Assembly (NCBI RefSeq): GCF_035046485.1
Contig: NC_085138.1
Location: 95,521,766-95,585,765, forward strand
From: Aedes albopictus
Taxonomy: Eukaryota > Arthropoda > Insecta > Diptera > Culicidae
Direction: 5' to 3'
Length of the DNA stretch: 64,000 nucleotides
The position numbers and the translations under genes are program-made. The first letter of the stretch is position 1. Every line of letters starts with the position of its first letter. Of this stretch, positions 10,700-21,833 are shown one piece after another. Under the pieces are notes generated by a model that worked only from the letters and a program-made list of their open reading frames with translations, was not told the DNA's origin and made no database searches.

Positions 10700-12490
10700 A
10701 CGATCTACTTTTGATAGAAATGCAATATCTTTTGTTTTAAAGCATTTTACCACGATTTTTTTATAGTCAAAGTCATCCAAACTACTCTGGAATTCATTTT
10801 CTTAATATCTACAACATCTACCATTGTTTGTGTTCACTCTGTTGTCCATTAGACCTCGCAATGCTATGAGCAACTTGATATTGTGGTAGTTGGACATTCC
10901 GTGAAATATAAATGGCCTCCAATACACTTTGAAATTTGTGTTACGATATCTACGTACTGTATCATGCTTTAGATGTCATTTTTTTTTTCGTGGAATATAA
11001 TTTATGCTGCTGATGAATCCTCAGTGCACAGCTATAATACTTTTGGTACATTCATGGGATATTCTAGGCTTTCCAAACTATTCTGGAATTAGGACCTTCA
11101 AGGTTTATAGACTTTACTCTTGTTTTTCTCCACTCTATCGGCATATAGACTGTTTCAGAAATTATAAATACACTAAGGATAACCTGCCATTTCAATTTGA
11201 GCACATTATCCAAAAAAGTTTCTTATAGCTCTAATAGTAAACATGCCAACGAAGCAAATAATACCAATTTTGTTGATGTTTCTGGTAAAAGTTACAAAAT
11301 AGGGCTCTGTAAACTAGATGATTAAAATTTGAAGTTGCACAAAGTGGTCAAAAAATGTAGCATAGTAGAAAAGAAAAAAATCTCACACATGAAATATTTA
11401 ATTTCCAAACACCATAAAAATGGCTGTATCGATAATAAAAGATATTTCTCGATTGCTTAGAGTAATTTTTACTGGAATACTTGATCAAGAACCACCATTA
11501 CGGGCCTTCTCAAAACAAAAATTTTTGTTTTAAATTTCTCAACAACACCAGTAGCAACAAACGTTAAGCAAACGAATGTCTTAATTACTGCTTACTGCAT
11601 TCGTTTTTATGGTATGACAAGCTTTGCCATCTGAAGGATCGAATGAGCTGAAAAAAATAGTTTGTTTAGATTAAATGCGTTCAGGAAAGCTAAGAAACTC
11701 TGTGGTAGTTCTTATGTTCCGTAGAAAACCTTAAAAAATGAGAAACTTGATCTCCGAAAAAATGTTGTGGAAATGCCTTTATCGATTTTTCCCAAACTTT
11801 TATCAAGGCATTCCTTAGACAACTTGTTGAGAAAGCGAATGTGATAAAAATTTAGATAATTTTTGGTATTTAGTGATGAATAATGTTGAAATCATTAAAA
11901 AACACCTTTGTGCAAATGCAAATTTGAAAAATTAAGTTATTTGTAAGAGAACTCGACTGTTCTTTAAAATATCAAGACAATTGAAAGGAAATATAAAAAT
12001 ATGGAGTACAATATGCTATACTCTGAAAGAAGTTGGTGAAAATCATTAGAACAGTTCATTTAATTTGATAAACAAAGTGTATTTATAATTTCTGAAACAG
12101 TCTATAATTCTTTCACGATTGTGTCTGTTGCATCCAATTATATTACGAGTATCTCTATTTGTTGCTATTTGGGTGTCCACTGGCTTACAAATGGACCCAA
12201 TATACTTTGAAGTGGGTCGCAATATCTGTAAATCCTAAGATATTTTTATTGTAGCGAATGCTCGCGGAATATAATCTACGCTACTCTTAAAGCCTCAGAA
12301 TGCAATTCCGATAACTTAGCAACATTCGCTTGATGATCTAGGTCATCCAAACTATTCTGGAATTAAGACCTTCAAGCTCTACAAGCTCTACTCTTGTATC
12401 TCTTTACTTTATCGATGTAACTCTTCCACGACTACCTCTGTTATATTTTGAGTATTTATTTGTGTTACTTGTGCATCCACTGACATACAA
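10700..12490. repeat. Three diverged tandem units of about 300 bp
   Basis: The marker CCAAACTAYTCTGGAATT occurs at 10777, 11073 and 12347. Spacing is 296 bp, then 313 bp once the inserted element at 11146-12104 is discounted. Other shared markers are CACTTTGAA, GGAATATAAT and ACCTTCAAG. No coding capacity seen. Confidence 0.7.
11146..12104. mobile_element. 959-bp TA-flanked inverted-repeat element
   Basis: It begins TAGACTGTTTCAGAAATTAT and ends with the complement; about 30 bp of terminal repeat match. Flanked by TA on both sides. It splits the second 300-bp tandem unit cleanly: joining the flanks gives a sequence collinear with the third unit. No transposase frame. Confidence 0.75.
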
Positions 12491-12499
12491 ATGATCTTT

Positions 12500-14073
12500 T
12501 AAGTGTCGGAAATTACCCCAGAATTTCTGCAGGCGTTCCTCGGAAATTCCTTCAGGAGTCCCTCAAAAATTCAACGTGAAGTTCTCCGTGAATACCTGTA
12601 TGAGTTCCTGCCCGAGCCTCAGGACTTCCCGTGAAATTCTTCAGCAGTTTCTCGAAAATTTCTTCAGGAGCTATGCTGGAATTCCTTCAGGAGTTTCTAA
12701 CTTTATGAACCTTTCGAAAAATCCTGCAGGAGTTCCTCGGGAATTCCTTCGGAAGATTATCAGGAATTCCAACGGAAATTACCCGAGGATTCCACGGGAG
12801 CCCTCCAAGGATTTCTCCAGGCGTTCCCTTAAAACTCCCCAAGGAAGTTTTCTCAAGAGTTCCACCAGAAATTTCTCCTGGGATTCCTCCAGGAAATTTT
12901 CCAGGGATTCCTCCACGAATTTTCCTAGGAATTTCTCCAGGGATTCCTCCAGCGATTTCTCTAGAAATTCTTCCAGGAATCCTTTCGCGAATTCCTCTAT
13001 GGATTCCTCCATGGACTCATCCAGGAATTCATCCAAGATTTTCTCCAAGAACTAATCCAGAGATTTATCCAGGTTTCAAGGGATTCTTCCAGAAATTCTT
13101 CCAGGGATTCCTCCAGAGTTTCCTCCAGGAATTCTTCCATGGATTACTCTAGGAATTTCTCCGGGCAATTTTCCCGGGTAATTTCTCCAAAAATCCCTCC
13201 AGGAGTATCTCTAGGAATTTTTCCATGAATAACTGCTAATTTATCTATGAATTCATCAAGGGATTCCTTCAGAAATTACTTCACGGTGTCCTTCAGAAAT
13301 TCCTCCAAGGGTTCCTTCAGGAATACCTCCAGGAATTCCTCCACGAATTCATCTCGAAATACCTCCAGCAATTCCAACAGGGGTTCTTCCCGGAATACCT
13401 CATAGGGATTCCTCCTGAAATTCTTCCAGGAATCCGTCCAGCAAATACTCTAGTAGTTCCTTCAGCAATTACTCCTGGAAGTTCTCCAGGAATAACTACG
13501 AATTCCTCCTGGAATTACTACAGGAAATCGTCTAGGAATTGTTCCGGGAAATGCTTCAGGAATTCCTTAAAGAATTATTCCAGGAATAACTACAGGAATT
13601 CCTACAAGAATTGGTGGAATTACTATATAAATTTCTCCTGAAATTCCTTCAATTCCAGTTATTGCGGGAAATACTTTAAGAATTCCTCGCGTGAATTTGG
13701 AATTACTCGCATAAATTACTCCATGAAATCTTACAGGAAACACTCTAGGAAATCCTCCAGGAATTCTTCCAGAAAATAAAAATTGAAAAAAAATAACATC
13801 AAAAATTCCTCCAGCAGTTCAAGGAAATCCTTCAGGAATTTCCCTGGAAAATTATTTAAAAATTCCTTCACAAATTACTACATGAATTCTAGCAGAAAGT
13901 AGGGTAATTTTCCAATTGTTGCACAGCTAAAAACTCGCCTATTGTTGCACACTCCATGTTATTCTTATAAGGTGTGCAACAATTGGCAAATTTTTAGCCG
14001 TGCAACAATTGGAAAATTACCCTACTCCAGGAATTCCTCCAGGGTTTTCTCCAGATATTTCTTCAAAAAATTC
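12500..14073. repeat. Minisatellite arm, TTCCTCCAGGAA polarity
   Basis: Diverged short units of about 15 bp (TTCCTCCAGGAA, CAGGAATTCCTC). This is the left arm of a large inverted repeat: 12750-12800 pairs with 15650-15710. Frames up to 159 codons arise from the repeat period and are not genes. Confidence 0.82.
13902..14022. mobile_element. 121-bp TA-flanked hairpin MITE
   Basis: GGGTAATTTTCCAATTGTTG and its complement form the ends. TA lies at 13900-13901 and 14023-14024. It is inserted in the minisatellite just left of the polarity switch. Confidence 0.85.
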
Positions 14074-15713
14074 TTGAAGAAATTCCAGGAAGTATTCTTG
14101 TAGGAATTCTTGGAGGAATTCCTGAAAAAAATCTTTAAGGAATTCCTGCAAAAATCCTAGAGAGATTCTTGGAGGAATTCTTGATAGATTTTTTGGGGAT
14201 GTAATCCTGAAGGAATTTATGGAAGGGAATTCTGGAAGGGATTGTTTGAGGAGTTCTTGGCGGATGTCTTGGAGAAATTCCTGGGCGAATTCTTGGAGGA
14301 ATGCCTGGGGGTATTCCTGTAGGAATTTCTGAAGGTATTGATTGAAAATCCCAGGAGGTATTCCTAGAAAAAAATATCCCTGGCCTTGGAGGACTTTTTG
14401 ACAGATGTATTGGAGCAGGTCTTGGAGAAATACTTATTAGAGTTCCTGTCTGAATTCTTGAACAAATTCTGGAGAAATTCGTGGATGAATTCTTGGAGGA
14501 ATATTTGGAGAAATTCTTAGAAAAATTCCTAGAGGAATTTTTGGAGAAAATTTTGGAGAAATTCTTGGAGTATTTCCTTGTGAATTGGGTTTTTAAATTT
14601 TGAAAAAATATATTGATTTTTCGATTTTATACGAAAGAACACCTTTTTCTGAGCTACTATGAATTTTTTCAGATTTTTAGAACCTTATTTTGGTACCTAA
14701 AATCAATTTCAAAGAAATTTTTCGAAATCACCTTTTGACAGCTGGGCAACTGTTTGACAGCTCCGCCCAGTACAAACTGCGACGAGGGGTGATTCGACAA
14801 ATCGTTCCCATACAAACTTCAAATTGATTTTTAAATAGGTTCCCGGGCTCCAAAATTCATGAAAATTTGGATTTCGGCTCAGTTTGACATGCAGATTAAG
14901 AATATCGAAGTATCTCATCACCGTTAAAGAAGCCAATTTCTTGGAAGAGTTCTTGGAAGAAGTCTGGGAGCAGTTCCTGGAGAAATCCTTGAAGGAATAC
15001 TCGGAGGAATCCCTGAAGTTGTCCCAGAAGTATTTTCTTGAAGAATTTCTGGAGGTTTCCTAACGAATCTAGGAGGTTTTCATAATGGAATTTCTGAATG
15101 AATTCTTGAAGGAATTTCTTGAAAAAATCCCTGGAGGTATTTCTAGCGAAATTTCTGAAGGGATTCTTGGAAGAATTGGAAGATTGCTTAGAGGAATTCC
15201 TAAATGAGTTATTGGAGAAAATCCTTGAGAAATTATTGGGGAAGTTCCTGGAGATATTATAAGAGAAATTCCTGGAAGACTTACTGAAGAAATTTCTGAG
15301 GGAATTTCTGGAGGAATTTCTGGAAGAATCCCTTGAGGAATTCCTGAAGAAATCCCCGGATTAGTTGTTGGAAGAAATCCTGGATGAACTCTTGAAGGAG
15401 CTCTGGAGGAATACCTGAATGAATTCCTGGATGAGTCCATGGAGGAGTCCATTGAGGAATCTCTGGGAATATTCCTCAAGGAATCCCTGGAAGAATTTAT
15501 AGAGAAATCGCTGGAGAAATTCCTAGAAAAATTCCTGGAGGAATCCCTGGAAAACTTCCTGGAGGAATCCCAGGAGAAATTTCTGGAGGAACTCTTGGGA
15601 AAACCTCCTAGGGGAGTTTTAAGATAGCGGCTTAGAGAAATCCTTGGAGGACTCCCGTGGAATCCTCGGGGAATTTCCGTTGGAATTCCTGATAATCTTC
15701 CGAAGGAATTATC
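14074..15713. repeat. Minisatellite arm, TTCCTGGAGGAA polarity
   Basis: The same short unit as 12500-14073 but in reverse complement. The switch lies near 14073, at TTCTTCAAAAAATTCTTGAAG. Interrupted at about 14590-14945 by unrelated sequence. Confidence 0.82.
14590..14945. other. Unrelated insertion inside minisatellite arm
   Basis: About 350 bp without the minisatellite unit, containing TTTTTCGAAATCACCTTTTG and GACGAGGGGTGATTCGAC. Probably a decayed element; ends not resolved. Confidence 0.4.
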
Positions 15714-15740
15714 GAGGAACTATTGTGATGGAAAAATCGA

Positions 15741-16425
15741 TCAAAAAAAAACGATCAATTCTGACTATACATGTCAATGGTTGCTCCTCCGTGATTGATC
15801 TGAACTGGTACCAGTTGCACTGTGATCCAACTGAATAAGGGGCTGGGACATTCCACTTATTCTCAAAGTGCAATTTTAGCAGCTCATGCATATTTGATCA
15901 ATAACGGCGCCGGCCAAGTCCTTATAGTCAGCTGGGAAGGGAAAGGAATGTTAGAGTGTACTGGTTGTTGCTACTAGAGACCGAGAGCACTCTGCGTCCC
16001 ACAACCCGCACGGACTGGGGTATTTGTTAGACGGAAAGGATGGGAGATCTGGGAGTCACCGTTGGGTCGGTGATGCGATCCATGGATAGGGTTATTTATA
16101 GTGTTCGTGGTAGATTGTGTGGTGAATAAGGTGAATAAGGTAAAGCGGCACAGCACGCTTTGGTTGCATAACTTATAGGCGATATATATACACTGTGCTG
16201 TGAGTGGAAGTTGGAAGGGAGGGAAACGACTTTTTTCAATTCGTTTCTGGTTCTAGCGATGGCTATGAACATATGAATATACATGAGTTGTATATGTAGA
16301 GAAGAGAGAGTGAGAGAAAGTGGATAGAAAGATACAAAGTAGGATGAAAAGGACGGGCCAGGGATTGAACCCATGACCTTCTGCATACGAATCAGAAGCG
16401 GTAGCCACTAGACCACCAAGCCCGT
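15741..16425 (-). mobile_element. SINE-like element with tRNA-Glu-like head, 27-bp target duplication
   Basis: Flanked by identical 27-base direct repeats at 15714-15740 and 16426-16452, the mark of target-primed reverse transcription. On the minus strand the head starts ACGGGCTTGGTGGTC. It has an A box TGGTCTAGTGG (16415-16405) and a B box GGGTTCAATCCC (16372-16361), resembling tRNA-Glu. A body of about 600 bp follows, ending near a T-rich tail at 15741-15755. The 3' half resembles 32485-32833. A second copy of the family is at 56625-57198. Confidence 0.9.
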
Positions 16426-16523
16426 GAGGAACTATTGTGATGGAAAAATCGAATAAAAACTTATGGTGGCAGTTACAGTTCCATGATTTTGCAAAATCTC
16501 AATTTACTTAAGTCTACCAAGGG

Positions 16524-16640
16524 GGCCATGAAAGCGGTTAGTGGCATCAGTCGTCTACGCGTTGTGGGTTAGATTCCCACTTCAGACGATGGAAAATGTT
16601 CGTCAAACGGAAAGTTCTCCACTGAACCACTGGGTGTTTC
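16524..16640 (+). other. Possible second tRNA-related repeat
   Basis: GCGGTTAGTGGCATCAGTCG followed by GTGGGTTAGATTCCCAC resembles A and B boxes of a tRNA-derived SINE, but the B box is degenerate. No target duplication found. Confidence 0.3.
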
Positions 16641-16702
16641 GTGCCTTAGTGATCGTTCAGTTTGTGCAACCTCTCATTGAAGACGTTTTAGTTTTCTTGT
16701 TT

Positions 16703-16790
16703 AACCCTTTCAGGACGACTATTTTCGCCAACCTCGCCGCCGTAGAACGCGTCAGCGAGGTGCCAATGACTCAACCGTCCTGAAAGGGTT
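16703..16790. mobile_element. 88-bp MITE, AACCCTTTCAGGACG ends
   Basis: AACCCTTTCAGGACG at the left is matched by CGTCCTGAAAGGGTT at the right. No coding capacity. Confidence 0.65.
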
Positions 16791-18350
16791 GCTTTCCAAT
16801 TTTTGTTTGCGTCGCTTTTTAAAGTGATAAAAAAACTGTCAATTCTGCAGCAACGCAGCAGAAAAAGTATCATCGCAACTATTGCGAGTGAGCATACAGG
16901 GTGATACTTTTTCATACGAATATTCGCTTTGGTGGCAGAGAATTATCACTTTGAAATTTCGAGCCACATATCCAACATGGCTGCCGATGCTGATGATGCC
17001 CTAAAAAGCCTTAATCAGCTTTATGGGATGGTGATGAATTGGTTGAAATTGAAAAATGTCATGAAATTTTTTCCCATCCTTATTTCAGAGACTAATAAAA
17101 TAATCAGTTAGGTGTCAAGACTTTGGTAGACCAAACGTCGAATGTCAAAACGTCTGAAAATTAAGAATGGGTTTCCTTTGAAAGAATAATGGAAAATGTC
17201 TAAAGCCAAAACTGTTGCTGTGCTCGATTGTAGTTGGAAATTGATGTTTTGTGGCTTCTTACCCTTGACAAAATCAAAACGCTGGTATTTTATTTTGTCC
17301 AACGTTTCGGTTTGTTTGAGACCATCTTCAGGAACTCAATAGTTACAATGCTCTCGTCCAGTGTGGGGTGGTACCTGTAACTGTCGCATGGATCTGGTTT
17401 CCCGCACAATGGCAGCCAAATCGGATGCCCTATCGGAAAGTACTCGGTCCAAAGTTAGCATTCCGAAATTTAGTACCTACCTGATTCGAGAAAGTTCACC
17501 ATTGCTGATTGTGTCAAGGACTGAGAAGCCATAATACCAAAACGTTGAAAATGAGTAATCTTAGTATGGTTGGGTGGCGAAACGTCGAAAGACAAAACGT
17601 CGAAGATTGAGAGAATGGGTCTCCTTTATAAGAACAAATAACTCACTATTTGCTTGGATTACTCGCTTGGATTTCGACGTTTTGTCCCTGAGCCCCAGGC
17701 ATATCTGTGCTCATTCTGCAAATGGAGTGACTTGACAAAAGTCGGAGCCGTACATCGAGGTGAGAAATCTCGATTCGAATGAAGTGACTCGCCGTGTAAA
17801 TCAAATGGAGTCACCTCATTCGAGTCGAGATTTCTCTCCTCAATATGCGAGTCGAGCTACGTCACGTCACTCCATTCGTGATATGAGCACAATTATAATG
17901 AGTTATTTATTATTTTCTAATGAATCCTATTCTATCGTTTTTCGATGTTTCGTCACCCAACCAAAGAACTCACTACTTGCTGAGATCACTCATTTTTGAC
18001 AATTCTCAAAAACGTTCTCATTGTTGGTTTTGACAAAACGTTCGATCGTGGGTATGATGACAACCTTTTGATCAGTTAGCACACTTGTTGCCACTGTACA
18101 AAAGAGCCTTGCTTGATGATGATGATGAGTGAATTCTGAAACAATTGAAGCTCGATGCTGTCTTTGACCGTAGTTCGGTAAAATTTTCGGTTCGATAAAA
18201 TTTTGACAGAGTTAGAGTTCCGTAAAATTTGTCTGATTTCACCGATTTTCTATTGTAATTTCATAGAAGTCACCATAAATCTGTAACACGGTTGTTTACA
18301 GACCAGTTTCGGTGACTTTTTTCACCGAACACTGTAATTTATTTTAAGTA
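16791..18350. other. Repeat-like stretch, no gene
   Basis: Direct similarity between 17128-17200 and 17576-17645 (AACGTCGAA...CAAAACGTC). A near-perfect 32-bp inverted pair lies at 17760-17840 around GAGAAATCTCGA. A short inverted pair AAAAAGTATCA/TGATACTTTTT lies at 16862-16911. These look like fragments of old inverted-repeat elements. Confidence 0.45.
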
Positions 18351-18366
18351 GGGTCTGGGACCAATT

Positions 18367-18876
18367 GGGAGCATCCATTAAGGTGAAACTGGATCAAATT
18401 CCTAACTTTGTGGTTTTCGATTTTTTCATAAAATAACGAAGCAATATTTTCAAAATCGGTTTTCGTACACATTTAGAGTATGGATCAAGGTATCTCCTGA
18501 ATTTTTTCCAGGTGGAAAATGTTTTTCATTTTTGCAGAAACCATTTCTAAACAAAATTTCATAAAAAAAGGTTCCTGCAAAAACGAAAAACATTTTCCAC
18601 CTGAAAAAAAAAATCAAGAGATAGCTTGATCCATACTCTACATGTGTACGAAAACCGATTTTGAAAATATTGCTTCGTTATTTTATAAAAAATCAAAAAC
18701 CAAAAAAATGAGGAAATGCTTCCAGTTTCGCCTTAAGTACGTCACGCTAAAATTGGAAATTTTCGACACCCCCCCCCCCCTTCGTACGGGTTTTTCCTAT
18801 ACCTATTACATGGCTCGTCACTCTTTCACAAACCCCCCATCCCCCCTTGGACCATGACGTACTTAATGGATGACCC
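18367..18876. mobile_element. Middle MITE (ATCCATTAAGTACGTCACG family)
   Basis: The ends are GGGAGCATCCATTAAG and CTTAATGGATGACCCC. It interrupts the outer palindromic MITE and is itself interrupted at 18382-18732. An unsplit left fragment of the same family at 27657 reads straight from CATTAAG into TACGTCACGC. Confidence 0.75.
18382..18732. mobile_element. Inner 351-bp palindromic element with TTAA duplication
   Basis: It starts GGTGAAACTGG and ends CCAGTTTCGCC, nearly palindromic along its whole length. TTAA at 18378-18381 and 18733-18736 flanks it, the target preference of piggyBac-type transposases. No transposase frame, so non-autonomous. Confidence 0.85.
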
Positions 18877-19152
18877 CTTTGGCAGGAGCACCTATATTGG
18901 GCACTTGCTGCTATAACTCAGTCAATTTCAAACCGATTGTTCTGAATTTTGAACATAGCCAGAAACTGTGCGTATCTGATCGTGTCTCAAAAATCAAGAC
19001 AATCGGTGCAAAATTGACTGAGTTATAGCAGCAAGTGCCCAAAATAGGTGCTCCTGCCCAAATGGTCCCCGACTTCATGTATTTCATATAGAATTCTAGA
19101 AGAAAGTTAGCGAACTGTTAAAAATATCTTGATTTATCGACTGTTAGAATTC

Positions 19153-19771
19153 ACACAATTTTTGGATTGGCATGCAGTCATTCAAATCAGAAGGAAACAG
19201 ATTTTGTCTATTTTCCGACGTTTCGGCGCAATGTATTTTGCCTTCTTCTTGGGATCACTAAAATGTTTAATTTGTTACATTAATTGTTTGTTGTATCTGT
19301 TGTTTGTTATTTACTTACTAGAGTTCTGTTTTTTGTCATGGGGTGGTTTGATCTAATTTTAAATTGTCGTACTTTTTGATTACACATCACTGTTTTGAGA
19401 ACGATCAATGGGACATATATAAACAAAACAAAATAAAAGGTAATAAATAAAACGAATCCCATAAATTATCATATTACTGGTTTGAAATTACCGTTGTTTA
19501 AACTAGGGTGCACTACTTCGGTATTCTGTTTCATTACTAATGTGTAGTTTTCTTTAAGAGTGACTAATCTGGGGTGGGCAATCTGGTTGTGTTTGTGTTG
19601 ATATATCTACTTCTATCCCTAGTCCTAATCGTGTGTATTTTGTGTATTAGTCCAGAGAGGGTGGCATTCAATCTGTCCGTATCTGTGCGTTTGTTTATGG
19701 TGTTGTTGTCATTACTAATGTGTATCATTTCAAGTATCGGTAAAACGTTCTTCTTGTATGTCTGGTCAACT
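19153..19771 (-). repeat. Left inverted arm of Penelope-like element
   Basis: Covers the 3' untranslated part and the last part of the endonuclease coding region. Near-identical in reverse to 20843-21453. Confidence 0.85.
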
Positions 19772-20787
19772 ATTCGCGTGGAGTCATATTTAAACCTATG
19801 CTCGTGATCAATACAGTGCGCCAGGAGAGCAGTTTTTTCTCTCAGTGCTCTCACTGGCTCATCGGTGTATGTGAGTCCCGAGCCTAAGAGGTTTTCAAGT
19901 TGATTGAGATTGCTACGATGACCAGACAATCTCTTCGTGAGAAGATTGCTGGTCATGCCGATGTAGCATTTCTCACAGTCTCCGCATTGTATTCGGTACA
20001 CTACGTTGTTTTGGTGGTCCATGGGTACCGGGTCTTTGATGCGTGTGTAGAGGTCTCTCACTGTGTTGACACTCCGAGTACATACAGTCAGCGTGGGATA
20101 GTTCTGCCGTAAGAGTTGAATTATTTTTGGTGTAAGTTATGGGATGTAGGGAAGAGATCTATATATCTTCTCCTGGGGCTCCTGAGATGGGTTGGTCGTG
20201 GAGTCTTCGGGTTCGTCATTGTACGTGTGTGTCCAGTCTGTTTGGTTGAGGAATCGGTTGATCAAGTTTCGAGGATAGTCGTTAATCTGCAAAATACGGG
20301 TGATGGTCTCTCTCTTCTCGTTCTCCGTCCAGTTGGTTGAGAGTTTGTTGACTCGGTCGATGATGTTCCTTATAGTGTTGATCTTCTGGTTTAGTGGGTG
20401 AATTGAAAAGAAATTCAGCATGCGACCCGACGCTATGGTTTTCATGTACCATTCTGTACGGATAGTGCCGTCTGCCTGCCGAACTAAGACCATGTCGAGG
20501 TATGGAAGTTTTCCATCTATTTCCATCTCGCAGGTGAACTGAATGTTTGGGTGGTGTGAGTTGAACAACTCCAAGACCTGTTGTACCTTATCAGCAGGAA
20601 TAACAAGTATCAAGTCGTCCACAAATTTGCGCAAAACTGCGAAGACGATATCAGTTTTGCTTGTAACTGTATCCAGTAGGATTCCCATGACTAGATCAGC
20701 AAGTATTGGTGATAGTGGGTTTCCCATAGCCGTTCCTTCAATCTGCTCGTAGAACTGGTTCCTGAACACGAAATAGCTCGTATCCAT
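19564..20787 (-). pseudogene. Penelope-like reverse transcriptase + GIY-YIG endonuclease, truncated, one in-frame stop
   Basis: Reading from 20787, RT motifs are visible: QIEGTAMGNPLSP (thumb-side palm motif), the catalytic motif as KFVDDLILV, and LPYLDMVLV. The 5' part of RT, including the first catalytic aspartate motif, is missing. A TAA at 20139-20137, just after YRSLPYIP, closes the RT part. The same frame then continues without shift into the endonuclease, with VVYRIQCGDCEKCYIG (the GIY-YIG core, near 20000-19955) and RLSGHR. So one nonsense codon separates the two domains. Known role: RT copies element RNA and GIY-YIG nicks the target. This copy cannot make the full protein. Confidence 0.9.
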
Positions 20788-20842
20788 GCAGAACGTTACG
20801 ATTTCTAGGAACAGATCCAGATTGATTTCCGTGTGCGGCTTG

Positions 20843-21453
20843 ACCAGACATACAAGAAGAACGTTTTACCGATACTTGAAATGATACACATTAGTAATGA
20901 CAACAACACCATAAACAAACGCACAGATACGGACAGATTGAATGCCACCCTCTCTGGACTAATACACAAAATACACACGATTAGGACTAGGGATAGAAGT
21001 AGATATATCAACACAAACACAACCAGATTGCCCACCCCAGATTAGTCACTCTTAAAGAAAACTACACATTAGTAATGAAACAGAATACCGAAGTAGTGCA
21101 CCCTAGTTTAAACAACGGTAATTTCAAACCAGTAATATGATAATTTATGGGATTCGTTTTATTTATTACCTTTTATTTTGTTTTGTTTATATATGTCCCA
21201 TTGATCGTTCTCAAAACAGTGATGTGTAATCAAAAAGTACGACAATTTAAAATTAGATCAAACCACCCCATGACAAAAAACAGAACTCTAGTAAGTAAAT
21301 AACAAACAACAGATACAACAAACAATTAATGTAACAAATTAAACATTTTAGTGATCCCAAGAAGAAGGCAAAATACATTGCGCCGAAACGTCGGAAAATA
21401 GACAAAATCTGTTTCCTTCTGATTTGAATGACTGCATGCCAATCCAAAAATTG
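20843..21453 (+). repeat. Right inverted arm of Penelope-like element
   Basis: Reverse copy of 19153-19771. It encodes the tail of the endonuclease (20848-21045) in plus orientation, without the domain's catalytic core. Confidence 0.85.
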
Positions 21454-21480
21454 TGTTAAAAATATCCTAATAAAATTCCA

Positions 21481-21625
21481 GGGATATTTTCGGCGTATCA
21501 GTCTTCTCGTAAAATCAAAATCAAAAACTACAGTAAGGATCGAAACGTTAGAGAAAGAAATCAAACTATAGTTTTTTTATTTATTTTTTTATTTTACGAG
21601 AAGACTGATACGCCGAAAAGATCCC
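21481..21625. mobile_element. 145-bp MITE, 35-bp ends
   Basis: GGGATATTTTCGGCGTATCA and the following 15 bases are repeated in reverse at 21591-21625 with one mismatch. No clear target duplication. Confidence 0.75.
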
Positions 21626-21833
21626 AATAGTACAACAGAACCAGTGGCGATTAAACCTTTATAAGGCCGAGAGAACTAGAAGAGTTATCAACGCATGCTA
21701 TTATGGAAATGATTACACACATTATTACATGTACAAAACAAATTTTGTTTGGAAGAATCTCCCAAAAATCGAGGTGGCAGTATAGTTGCCACTGTCCGTT
21801 TGGCGTACTTCGAGCTTTTTAGGTGGCAATATA

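Larger units (their letters stand above)
18351..19073. mobile_element. Outer palindromic MITE (ATAACTCAGTCAAT family), split by two nested insertions
   Basis: The right part (18889-19073) is a hairpin: GCACTTGCTGCTATAACTCA and its complement face each other. The outermost left end is displaced to 18351-18366 by an insertion. Relatives lie at 44461-44634 and 47586-47800. Confidence 0.75.
19129..21454 (-). mobile_element. Penelope-like element with inverted terminal repeats
   Basis: Flanked by 12-bp direct repeats GTTAAAAATATC at 19117-19128 and 21455-21466. It carries a broken RT plus GIY-YIG endonuclease frame on the minus strand. Inverted repeats of about 0.6 kb (19153-19771 and 20843-21453) bracket the unique centre. 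Penelope-like elements are known for such terminal repeats. The right arm includes an inverted copy of the endonuclease C-terminus. Confidence 0.92.

Noticed and set aside
12576..13055. 159-codon Ser/Arg-rich frame
   Set aside because: Minisatellite translation with an antisense counterpart; no start context, splice sites or domain.
16361..16425. tRNA gene (Glu-like)
   Set aside because: A and B boxes are present, but the sequence heads a long SINE body with target duplications and lacks a convincing acceptor stem.
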